This document shows positions 6,858-15,664 of a stretch of 37,030 nt of DNA, piece after piece. Source of the stretch: Erysipelotrichaceae bacterium (lineage in GTDB: Bacteria > Bacillota_I > Bacilli_A > Erysipelotrichales > Erysipelotrichaceae); NCBI GenBank assembly GCA_031272515.1, contig JAISTR010000044.1, positions 1 through 37,030 on the forward strand, given 5' to 3'. The position numbers and the translations under genes were made by a program. Every line of letters starts with the position of its first letter. Within the stretch, counting starts at the first letter, position 1. The notes under the pieces were generated by a model. It was not told the DNA's origin. It ran no database searches and saw only the letters and a list, made by a program, of their open reading frames with translations.

Positions 6858-7490
6858 CTAAAACTGCCATCTGGAATAATCAAAGGCATTGGGACTCTTC
6901 TTTGGCGGATTCTTCAGATCTGCCTTTTTCTTTTCAATCAGTTTCTGGCGGTAGCTGTCATCCACCAATCCTCCCGGCTGAGCCTGTGGCTCCACCCGCG
7001 AAGCTTCTTCCAGAAAGTGCACGATATCGCGCCCCATCGCCCTGCCCTTGGAAGTATGCATATCAAAGGCATAGTCAGGAATTTCCGGCACAAAGCCTTC
7101 CTCAAATTTCGCAATCGTCAGATTCTTCAAGCAATCGGTACTGCGCTCTTTGGGTTGGGCGCAGAGATAGCGGATTGCCTGAATGAAGAACATCGGCCGG
7201 TCCCCATCATTGTAGGGAAATTCCTTGCGCATCCTGGAAAGTGTATAGACATAGTTGGGGGCATCGGTATTGCCGAAACCGACATCCTCGACACTGATGG
7301 CCAATAAGCGCCGCCACAGCTTATCCTCAAACTGTTCGCTGGTGATGTACATCTCATAGGCGATGTCCACCGCCGCTTCTGTTTTCCCCCGACGAATCGA
7401 TTTCTGCAAGCCGGAAATCAGTTCCTCCCCGGCAATCCCGTTGCGTGACACCACGTTCTTCCATGGGTCATAAGACATAAATTCAGCCAT
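6858..7490 (-). CDS. Stand-alone RarA/MgsA C-terminal-domain-like protein
   Basis: A 210-residue protein that aligns by eye with the C-terminal clamp and oligomerisation part of the replication-associated recombination ATPase RarA/MgsA: ISGLQKSIRRG, LWRRLLAISVEDVGFGN (compare RRCLAIASEDVG), then the IRYLCAQPK block. The N-terminal AAA+ ATPase domain (Walker A and B) is absent, and the upstream DNA encodes a different gene, so this is a separate small protein and not a fragment. AAGGAGG precedes the ATG. A minus-strand -10 TATACT lies just upstream, so it may be transcribed apart from lysS and the acyltransferase. Role unknown; an accessory or competitor of RarA at stalled forks is speculative. 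Confidence 0.6.
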   Translation of the reverse strand: MAEFMSYDPWKNVVSRNGIAGEELISGLQKSIRRGKTEAAVDIAYEMYITSEQFEDKLWRRLLAISVEDVGFGNTDAPNYVYTLSRMRKEFPYNDGDRPMFFIQAIRYLCAQPKERSTDCLKNLTIAKFEEGFVPEIPDYAFDMHTSKGRAMGRDIVHFLEEASRVEPQAQPGGLVDDSYRQKLIEKKKADLKNPPKKSPNAFDYSRWQF

Positions 7491-7522
7491 AAGTTCCTCC
7501 TTCTTTACTTATTCAGTATAGC

Positions 7523-8547
7523 TTATGCTTTGACTTTTTTCTTCACTTTGAGCTTCTGATACAGCCAACAAACACCCCAAGTCAATAAAGTCACACTGAA
7601 GAAGCGAAACCAGCCGTAGTTCCATAAATCATCCAGATGCAGCGGTGCCAATAACAAAGGCAGTACCGCAATGAAAAAGGCATGGGTGATATAGAAAGCG
7701 GTGAAATACCAGTTGAAGCTGTAGGGAACCTTCAGTTTATCAAAGCGTTCACTCTTGAGATATTCAAAGAAACAGACCGAGAACGGAACCTGAAACAATA
7801 ACATGTTGTAGTTTAAGGGAACCGTAAAAATCCGTAACAGCGAAGCCTCCAGCAATAATCCAACAAAGAACAATAGCGACAGCCGTCCGGGATGCTTTAA
7901 ATGCAGAAGCGATTCCTCCTTCTGCAGATCAAAGCCTATTACCGCGAAGATAAAGCCGAAAAATACCCCATTGCGGGTGGTCACAAACCACTTGAAATAG
8001 AAGTCGCTGGCGGTGTTCAAATAGGGAATGCGGGCGATGATATCCGAGTAGGTCTCACTCAAGCCAAACAGAAACAGCACCACACCGATTAATAACAGCC
8101 AGCCGGTGGACAGCTTCTTCTGGGCCAGGTAGACGACCGTCAAACTAAAGATCAAAGCCGGCAGATACCACAAATGAAAGTAGGAGCCGTGCAGAATCAA
8201 AGCCTCCACCAAGGCCCCGGCCCATAAGGCTGGTGTCATCTCTGTGCCCAGGTACTGGGGCAGATAATAAAGCCCGAAGGGCAGATAGAAAACAAAGGCC
8301 AAAAGATACAGCTTGATGACACTTAGGATATAAGGCTTGAAATACTGATTGCCGCGCTCGGAGATCTTCAAAGCCAGGAAGTAGCCGGCACTGATGAAGA
8401 AAAACGGTACGGTGATGCGGCATACCACATTAATCAGGATAAAGTTGCCCCACTTGGTGTAGGGCAAAAGCGGATTGGTGTGATTGGCAATCACCAGAAT
8501 CGAGGCGATGACCTTCATCGCATCGACCGCTCCGTAACGCTTCTTCA

Positions 8548-8548
<1 letters not shown>
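7523..8548 (-). CDS. Acyltransferase 3 family membrane protein
   Basis: A 341-residue polytopic membrane protein of the acyltransferase 3 family, whose members move acetyl or other acyl groups onto surface polysaccharides, peptidoglycan or small molecules. It opens with VDAMKVIASILVIANHTNP, where the His of the first helix is the conserved catalytic candidate, and continues with the VPFFFISAGYF segment and about ten hydrophobic helices. The start codon overlaps the lysS stop codon by one base (TAATG), so it is translationally coupled and the last gene of the hslO-dusB-lysS operon. Substrate unknown. Confidence 0.88.
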
Positions 8549-10053
<1,505 letters not shown>

Positions 10054-10076
10054 TTACTATTGTAGCAGAATCCGGC

Positions 10077-11072
10077 TTAAAAGCCTGATTCTGCCGGTTT
10101 TTGGCTGAGATAATTCTGTAATTGCTGCTGATAGTCTGACAAAATCTGCAGCATCTGTCTCTGTGTGACTGCCTCGTTGACCTTTACCTTGACGGGATTG
10201 CTTAGAGGCAGGCCTTTGAGATACCAGGCGACATGCCCGCGCATCTCCCGGATGGCGGCTTTTTCGCCCTTGGCCTTCACCTGGGCATCAATGTGCTGCT
10301 TCATCAAGTCAAAGCGCTCTGTAACCGTGGGTGAGAAATCCTTCTCTTGTACCAGGCTTTTAATCAGCCAGGGATTTCCCAAAAGTCCCCTGCCAACCAT
10401 GACGGCCGCACAGCCGGTTTCCTTTAGCATGCCCTGGTATGTCTTTAAATCAACTACATCGCCATTACCAATCACAGGAATTGTTACAGCCTGGACCACA
10501 TCCCGGATAATCGACCAGTCCGCCTTTCCGCCATAGAGCTGGGCTCTGGTGCGTCCATGGATGGTGATCATGCTTACCCCGGCACTTTGGAAAGCCTTGG
10601 CCAGGGGTACGGCATTGATGCTCTGACTGTCCCAGCCGGCCCGCATCTTCACGCTGACCGGTTTTTTGACCGCCTCAACCACAGCTTTGACGATTTCTAC
10701 CGCCTTGTCCACATCTTTCATTAAGGCACTGCCGGCCTTGGTCTTGGTGACCTTGGGCATCGGGCAGCCCATGTTGATATCGATGATGTCGCAGTCAGTT
10801 TGGCTGTCCAGAAAGATGGCGGCTTCGCGCATGCTTTGAGGATCGGATCCAAATAACTGCATCGCAATCGGATGCTCGTTTTTTCCTACCATGGTCATCG
10901 TTAAGGTCTTGGGGTTTTGATGACAGATAGCCTTGTCGCTGACCATTTCCGCAAAGACCAGACCGGCACCCATGGAAAGGCTCAAAGCCCGAAATACCGG
11001 TTCGCTGATCCCGGCCAAAGGGGCAGCGACCACCCGGTTGGCAATCGGGATTTCCCTAATGTACCAGGTCAT
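10077..11072 (-). CDS. dusB: tRNA-dihydrouridine synthase B
   Basis: FMN- and NADPH-dependent reductase that makes dihydrouridine in the tRNA D-loop. The 331 residues form a TIM barrel with APLAGISEPVFR at the N-terminus, DINMGCPMPKV containing the catalytic Cys, the SVKMRAGWD segment, TIHGRTRAQ, and the phosphate-binding GNGDV and GCAAVMVGRGLLGNPWL. A C-terminal helical tRNA-binding region (about 250-320) is present. The start overlaps the end of hslO by 17 bases in another frame, indicating co-translation. The order hslO-dusB-lysS resembles arrangements common in Bacillota. Confidence 0.96.
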   Translation of the reverse strand: MTWYIREIPIANRVVAAPLAGISEPVFRALSLSMGAGLVFAEMVSDKAICHQNPKTLTMTMVGKNEHPIAMQLFGSDPQSMREAAIFLDSQTDCDIIDINMGCPMPKVTKTKAGSALMKDVDKAVEIVKAVVEAVKKPVSVKMRAGWDSQSINAVPLAKAFQSAGVSMITIHGRTRAQLYGGKADWSIIRDVVQAVTIPVIGNGDVVDLKTYQGMLKETGCAAVMVGRGLLGNPWLIKSLVQEKDFSPTVTERFDLMKQHIDAQVKAKGEKAAIREMRGHVAWYLKGLPLSNPVKVKVNEAVTQRQMLQILSDYQQQLQNYLSQKPAESGF

Positions 11073-11940
11073 GGGGCAGTAAATCCCTTAGTTCCTGTTC
11101 GGTAAACTGGTATTTGGCATTGCAGTAGTTGCAGGTCACCTCGGCGCCATGGTCCTTCTCAATCATGTCGACCAGTTCATCACGGTCCACCACCGTCAAT
11201 GCCCGGTACATGCGCTCCCGGCTGCAGTCACAGCGAAAGTCAATCCGGCGGGCATGAATCAGTTTGGTATCCTCAAAGAGCTCTTTGGCAATTGCAGATG
11301 GGGTCTTGCCATCGCGAAGGCTGTAGGTGATGGGCTCGTGGTTTTTCAAGGCTGCTTCCGCAGCCACAATATCCGCTTCGGTAGCTTCCGGCATCATCTG
11401 AATGATGATGCCGCCGGCGCTGACAACTTCATCACTCTCCAATAAGACGGCAGCACTGACAGCTGTGGGGATCTGTTCACTGGCCGCAAAATAAAAAGCG
11501 AAGTCCTCGGCGATTTCCCCGGAAATTAATTCGGTGGTCCCGCTGAAGGAATTGCGCAGCCGGATGTCGCGGATGACTTTCAGATAGCCTTCTTTGCCAA
11601 CAGCCATCCCTACCGCATGGGTATTGTCTTTGTTGTAGGTGAGCTCGACATGCGGCTCACTGACAAAGCCGCGGACCGTGCCATGGCTGGTGGCATCGAC
11701 CATAATCTGGCCGATGGGGCCGCCGCCGCGAATCACAATTGTGAGCTTCTGATGGTCCCCTTTCAACAGTTCCGACATAATTGCCCCGATGGTGAGGGTT
11801 CTCCCCAAGGCGATGGTGGCCGTGCCCCAGAGGTCGTGTTTTTTTTGGGCGGTTTTTACGATATGTGTGCTTTGGCAGACATAGACGCGTACACGTCCCC
11901 CTCTGGCCAAGGCGGAGACTAAAATATCCTTGTTTTCCAT
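11056..11940 (-). CDS. hslO: Hsp33 redox-regulated chaperone
   Basis: Holdase chaperone activated by oxidation when its zinc centre is lost. The 294 residues show the N-terminal Hsp33 core (IVIRGGGPIGQIMVDA region) and the C-terminal zinc-binding cysteines: CDC (CxC) followed by CNYC (CxxC), so the redox switch is complete. A GAGGA ribosome binding site sits close to the ATG, and an extended -10 places the transcription start only about 11 bases upstream. It is the first gene of the hslO-dusB-lysS-acyltransferase operon. Confidence 0.97.
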   Translation of the reverse strand: MENKDILVSALARGGRVRVYVCQSTHIVKTAQKKHDLWGTATIALGRTLTIGAIMSELLKGDHQKLTIVIRGGGPIGQIMVDATSHGTVRGFVSEPHVELTYNKDNTHAVGMAVGKEGYLKVIRDIRLRNSFSGTTELISGEIAEDFAFYFAASEQIPTAVSAAVLLESDEVVSAGGIIIQMMPEATEADIVAAEAALKNHEPITYSLRDGKTPSAIAKELFEDTKLIHARRIDFRCDCSRERMYRALTVVDRDELVDMIEKDHGAEVTCNYCNAKYQFTEQELRDLLPHDLVH

Positions 11941-11957
11941 GTTTTCCTCGCTTTGAC

Positions 11958-11966
11958 ATTATAGCA
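11958..11966 (-). promoter_or_regulatory. Extended -10 promoter of hslO
   Basis: Minus-strand TGCTATAAT with the hexamer at 11958-11963. The predicted leader is about 11 bases and still contains GAGGA. No clear -35. Confidence 0.65.
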
Positions 11967-12006
11967 TAGGGGTCAAACGCTTAAAGTGCGGGTAAAAGAA
12001 ATGACA

Positions 12007-12015
12007 TGCTATAAT
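12007..12015 (+). promoter_or_regulatory. Extended -10 promoter of the small membrane protein gene
   Basis: TGCTATAAT with the hexamer at 12010-12015 and no convincing -35. It is divergent from the hslO promoter, about 45 bases away. Confidence 0.6.
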
Positions 12016-12077
12016 TTAGAAAGCAAGGAAAAGAAGATTTCTGTTGAAAGTATACAATCCACAAGCGGGGGGATCTG

Positions 12078-12512
12078 ATGGAACTGCCACTTTTGAGTAT
12101 TACCGGCGTTTGCCTGTTGGGGTTTTTACTGTTTGATACATTCTTTTTGATACGGGAACGCCAAAAAAAGAAAGCCAATGCCAGTGTATTGCCCATCATT
12201 TTGATGGCGGTCTTTCTGGTGGTCGGCTTTGTTTCTTTGACCTGGTATGCCTTTCTGGCGGATATCGGTGCCCAGGGCGGCTTATCTGCCTTCAGCATTG
12301 CCGTCGGTATTTCCATTCTGGCCTTTGGTTTGGCGCACGTTTTGGCAATGGTCTTCGGCTTGGCGTTTGGGGATTTGGACACCATCAATCCGGTCCGGGT
12401 GGTATTACTCTGTATCCTGTTTCTGATCTTTTTGTTTCTGGTCTTCTGCTTAGCTTACCCACCCATGCGCGAAGCGCTTGATAACATCATAGGCAGTTTC
12501 TTTGCCAAGTGA
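12078..12512 (+). CDS. Small polytopic membrane protein, unknown
   Basis: A 144-residue protein with four hydrophobic segments (about residues 5-26, 37-62, 70-95 and 106-130) separated by short charged loops such as RERQKKK. I recognise no family. GGGGGGA lies a few bases before the ATG. It stands alone between hslO, from which it diverges, and an unknown gene on the other strand, with which it shares a bidirectional terminator. Confidence 0.82.
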   Translation: MELPLLSITGVCLLGFLLFDTFFLIRERQKKKANASVLPIILMAVFLVVGFVSLTWYAFLADIGAQGGLSAFSIAVGISILAFGLAHVLAMVFGLAFGDLDTINPVRVVLLCILFLIFLFLVFCLAYPPMREALDNIIGSFFAK

Positions 12513-12524
12513 ATTTATTCAGAT

Positions 12525-12549
12525 AAAAACCGGTTTGCACCGGTTTTTT
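12525..12549. terminator. Bidirectional terminator
   Basis: A 10-bp stem AAAAACCGGT/ACCGGTTTTT with a TTGC loop, and T tracts in both directions. It lies between convergent genes. Confidence 0.9.
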
Positions 12550-12550
12550 C

Positions 12551-13009
12551 TTATCTTGTCTTTAATGCCTGCTTGCAGCGGTAGAGCTTCTTCTTCCATA
12601 AATCCAATACCGCTTCGGCTGTGTCTTTGGAGACATTTTCATCCACCAAATTGCCATTGGGGACACCAACCTCTTCTGCCAGCTGATTAATGGTGATACG
12701 GGATACCGCATCGATAAAACGGATGATCCGCTGCTTGTCATCAATCTTCTGCAGCCCCAACAGGTCAAAGAGCGCAATGTGGTTGTCATAGCACTTGCGG
12801 CTGTCCGCCCGAAAACTCTCGCAGCCCACCTCTTCGATAAAGCGCACCGCGTCCTCGTCATTGATCGGGGTTGTGACCCCGGTCAGTAAATCATCGATAT
12901 AGTATCGCGGGGGGTAAAGCTCACTCAGTAATCCTTCTCCCCCCGTCCACCTTAAACAGTACCCGTACTCCTTTTTTACGTCTTTGCAGGTCTTTTTGTC
13001 TTTTGCCAT
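12551..13009 (-). CDS. Hypothetical soluble protein
   Basis: About 152 residues, charged, no membrane segment, no family that I recognise. It has a Lys/Cys-rich N-terminus, an ELYPPRYYIDDLLTG segment and a C-terminal part with ITINQLAEEVGVPNGNLVDE that looks like a small helix-turn-helix; DNA binding is only a suggestion. The ATG at 13009 is preferred because AAGGA lies nine bases upstream; an ATG at 13015 is also possible but too close to that site. Codon use is like that of its neighbours. Confidence 0.7.
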   Translation of the reverse strand: MAKDKKTCKDVKKEYGYCLRWTGGEGLLSELYPPRYYIDDLLTGVTTPINDEDAVRFIEEVGCESFRADSRKCYDNHIALFDLLGLQKIDDKQRIIRFIDAVSRITINQLAEEVGVPNGNLVDENVSKDTAEAVLDLWKKKLYRCKQALKTR

Positions 13010-13077
13010 CTTCATCAATCCTTATCTGCTGAAAAATAGATTTGCGTTCTATCTTCCTCTTGATCCTGAATTGACCA

Positions 13078-13107
13078 AATAAAAGGCACAGGTCATGTCC
13101 TATGCCT
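13078..13107 (-). terminator. Terminator after the HAD phosphatase gene
   Basis: An imperfect stem AGGCA-x-AGG/CCT-x-TGCCT is followed on the minus strand by TTTTATTT. It lies about 95 bases beyond the HAD stop codon. Confidence 0.7.
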
Positions 13108-13200
13108 CTTCTCGGCGGTATTCCCATTGCTATGATATCATAATTTTTTGGCAGTGCAAGCAAAAATTTGTCGGAATTCTGTGGGATTTTCAAAAAGGGA

Positions 13201-14010
13201 TTAGAGCCTGGTTTTTGCGGCAATCACCTGGTCCAGAATTTGCATGACACCGTACTCTTCGTTACTGGGGCACTTGTAGCGGGCATACGCAAACATTTCC
13301 GGGGTGGCATTGGCAACCAGATAGCTGTAGTCAACCGCCTCCAGCATCTCTTTGTCATTGAAGGTATCGCCAAAGGCCATCATGTTGGCTCTGGTAATGT
13401 TCAGGGATTTTTTCAGGAAATCCATGGCTTGTCCCTTATTGACACCGGGATTGGTGATATCAATCCAGATGACATCCCCCAGGGTTACTGCGAATTGGTT
13501 ATGAAAACGGGGAAGATAATGGACTTCACACTGTTCTTTGGCGTTTTTGTCGGGGTAGTAGATGGTGAACTTGTCGGCATCGCAGTCGATTGTTAAAAGG
13601 TCATCGACATAGGTGATTTTTGTGTAGAAAGTGCTTAGCAGCGGATCATGAATCCGGTGTTTTGCTTCAATATAGGCGCACTGCAGTCCACAAAGGACGG
13701 GTATGCCCTGGGACAGGGATTTGCTGAAGCGGATGAGGTCTTTGATTGCGGTTTTCTCTAAGAGATTGCTGAAGATCCGCTTTCCCTTGTATTGGATGAC
13801 GCCGCCATTGTCGGCAATATAGCTGATGACTCCCTGCACTTTCGTAAACAGGCTTTCCAGGGTGTAGAGCGGCCGGCCACTGGCAATGACAAAATCAACC
13901 CCGAGTTGATTCAGTTTTAAAACGGTATCGAAAAACCCGGGAGGAAACTCTCCCGCTTCGGTTAAGAGCGTGTGGTCCATATCGGCGGCTATCAATCTAA
14001 TCTCTTTCAT
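13201..14010 (-). CDS. Cof-type HAD-superfamily hydrolase
   Basis: A 269-residue cytosolic phosphatase of the Cof/YidA group. Motif I is AADMDHTLLT (catalytic Asp pair), motif II the Ser/Thr of FVIASGRP, motif III the Lys of NKGQAMDFL, and motif IV FGDTFNDKEML, with a type IIB cap in between. Substrates of this group are usually sugar phosphates or FMN-like compounds; specificity cannot be read from sequence. The ATG at 14010 with GGGAG upstream is chosen over a TTG at 14022. A terminator near 13090 ends the transcript. Confidence 0.92.
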   Translation of the reverse strand: MKEIRLIAADMDHTLLTEAGEFPPGFFDTVLKLNQLGVDFVIASGRPLYTLESLFTKVQGVISYIADNGGVIQYKGKRIFSNLLEKTAIKDLIRFSKSLSQGIPVLCGLQCAYIEAKHRIHDPLLSTFYTKITYVDDLLTIDCDADKFTIYYPDKNAKEQCEVHYLPRFHNQFAVTLGDVIWIDITNPGVNKGQAMDFLKKSLNITRANMMAFGDTFNDKEMLEAVDYSYLVANATPEMFAYARYKCPSNEEYGVMQILDQVIAAKTRL

Positions 14011-14109
14011 GGAATCTCCCAATCATAAGAAACAGTGTAGCACAACTTTTGAAAGAATGAACCTGGACGCATCAAAGCGCTTTTTGCTTTGTTTAGGTCA
14101 GCCTTTGAC

Positions 14110-15570
14110 TTATTCCAGAACCAGTACCTTGGTAGCCACCTTCTCCATAAATGCCTGGTCATGTTCAATCACCATCAGGGTCGGCTGCATTTTCAGGATC
14201 AATTCCTCCAGCTGCAGGCGGCTGGGCAGGTCCACATAGTTGAAGGGTTCATCCCAGAGGTAGAGGTGTGCCGACTCGCAAAGGCTCTTGGCAATCAGCA
14301 CCTTCTTCTTCTGCCCTTCGCTGAGCTGCTGCAGGTTATGTTCAAGTTCCTTGCGCAAAAAACCAAGCCGGTTCAAATTACCCAGCAGCGTGGTATAGTC
14401 AACCTGCTGTTCTTTCGCAAAAGCAAGGAGGCTGCCGTTAACACTGCCGGTTGATTGCGGCAGGTAGGAAATGATCAGATTGCCCACCTTGAGGATTCCG
14501 GTACTCTCAATTTCCTGTCCCAGGATTTTTTTGAAGAGCGTGGATTTCCCGGACCCGTTGGGTCCGCTGACGGCGATTCTTTCTGACTGGTACAGCTCAA
14601 AGTTCAAGGGTTTTGTGACGGCTTTATGGTCATAGTAAAGCACCAAGTCTTTGGCATACACCAAAAGTTTACTGTGGTAAGCCATGGGGTTCATCTTCAA
14701 GGGCACCTGGATTTCCTCATCCTGCAAGAGCTGCTGCTTCTCCTTTATCGCCTGCTTTTGGCGATGCTCGATACTCTTGGCCCGCTTCATCATCTTTGCG
14801 GCCTGATGTCCGATATAGCCGCGGTCCACCGGACCATTGCCGGTTTTTGAGGCCTCCACCTGGTCCGACCAGCCGGCGGTACGCCGTGCCGCCTTTTCCA
14901 TGACCTTGATTTCTTTTTTCAGCTGCTTGTTTTTCTCCTGTTCAAAGCGCACCTGCTTTTCCTTCTCCTTTTGCCATACGGAGTAGCTGCCCTGGGTCAG
15001 GTCGATGCTGGCCTTATTGAGGGAAAGGGTATGGTCGGTAGCGCCATCCAGCAATTTGCGGTTATGGGAAACCAGGATAAACCCCTGTTTGCCCTTCAGG
15101 TAGTCCATAAGGATTTGTTGGCCCTTTAAATCCAGGTGACTGCTTGGCTCATCCAATAACAGAAACTGATTCTCCATTAAAAACAAAGCCGCAATCAAGA
15201 CCTTTGTACGCTCCCCCTGGCTTAAGGTTGTAAACGGACGCTCTAGTGCTTCCTCTTGTACCTCTAAAAGCGAGCACTCTTTTATAATCTGCCAGTTAAA
15301 AGCCTGGGGGGAGATGCTGTGGATTACTTCCATAGCGCTCTGATTTTGTTCTTTGACTGTAAACGGAAAATAGGAAAAGCCCACCGGACTGTTGATTTTG
15401 CCGGTGTAATCCAGTTGTCCCAGCAGAATCTTGAGAAAGGTGGTCTTGCCCCGGCCGTTGCGGCCGGTGAAGCCCAGCTTCCAGCTGGTATCAAAGCGAA
15501 AAGAAACCCGGTCAAAGACCAGGGTTCCGTCATCAAAAGAAAAACTGAGATTTTGTATATCAATCAACAT
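14110..15570 (-). CDS. ABC-F ribosomal protection protein, Lsa-like
   Basis: A 486-residue ABC-F ATPase with two nucleotide-binding domains and no membrane segment. Domain 1 has Walker A GRNGRGKTT, signature LSQGERTKV and Walker B FLLLDEPSSHLD. Domain 2 has GPNGSGKST, LSEGQKKKV and LYLWDEP. The linker contains the basic ARRTAGWSDQ and AAKMMKRAKSIEHR segments typical of Lsa/Vga-type proteins that bind the ribosomal E site and displace lincosamide, streptogramin A and pleuromutilin antibiotics. The N-terminus (DTSWKLGFTGRNGRGKTT) resembles LsaA. Whether this copy gives resistance is unknown. The ATG at 15570 follows GGAGG. The 95-base leader holds a six-codon peptide and alternative hairpins, suggesting drug-induced attenuation. 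Confidence 0.9.
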   Translation of the reverse strand: MLIDIQNLSFSFDDGTLVFDRVSFRFDTSWKLGFTGRNGRGKTTFLKILLGQLDYTGKINSPVGFSYFPFTVKEQNQSAMEVIHSISPQAFNWQIIKECSLLEVQEEALERPFTTLSQGERTKVLIAALFLMENQFLLLDEPSSHLDLKGQQILMDYLKGKQGFILVSHNRKLLDGATDHTLSLNKASIDLTQGSYSVWQKEKEKQVRFEQEKNKQLKKEIKVMEKAARRTAGWSDQVEASKTGNGPVDRGYIGHQAAKMMKRAKSIEHRQKQAIKEKQQLLQDEEIQVPLKMNPMAYHSKLLVYAKDLVLYYDHKAVTKPLNFELYQSERIAVSGPNGSGKSTLFKKILGQEIESTGILKVGNLIISYLPQSTGSVNGSLLAFAKEQQVDYTTLLGNLNRLGFLRKELEHNLQQLSEGQKKKVLIAKSLCESAHLYLWDEPFNYVDLPSRLQLEELILKMQPTLMVIEHDQAFMEKVATKVLVLE

Positions 15571-15585
15571 GTTTTGTCCTCCAAA

Positions 15586-15625
15586 GCAGAACTTCTGCCA
15601 CGGGCAAAACAAGCTTGTTTCGCCC
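15586..15625 (-). promoter_or_regulatory. Hairpins in the ABC-F leader (candidate attenuator)
   Basis: The minus-strand arm GGGCGAAACAAG pairs with CTTGTTTTGCCC (15602-15625, one G-U). A second short hairpin GCAGA/TCTGC (15586-15598) lies just before the Shine-Dalgarno. The 3' arm of the first hairpin (GCAAAACAA complement, 15604-15612) can instead pair perfectly over nine bases with the leader peptide codons at 15640-15648. The two folds exclude each other. Confidence 0.6.
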
Positions 15626-15632
15626 TATTCAG

Positions 15633-15653
15633 TTACGCTTTGTTTTGCAACAT
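15633..15653 (-). CDS. Leader peptide MLQNKA upstream of the ABC-F gene
   Basis: A six-codon ORF with a strong Shine-Dalgarno (AGGGGGTG) about five bases before the ATG at 15653, ending in TAA. It begins 11 bases after the stop codon of the TPR gene. Short translated leaders are common in front of ABC-F resistance genes, where a stalled ribosome changes the mRNA fold. Here codons 2-5 are part of one of two competing structures. Expression is not shown. Confidence 0.55.
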   Translation of the reverse strand: MLQNKA

Positions 15654-15664
15654 CTTTTCACCCC

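Noticed and set aside
14020-14039. Leaderless mini-ORF before the HAD gene
   Set aside because: An ATG lies seven bases after a TACACT, not six, and the HAD gene has a normal GGGAG site, so it was not counted with the leaderless set.
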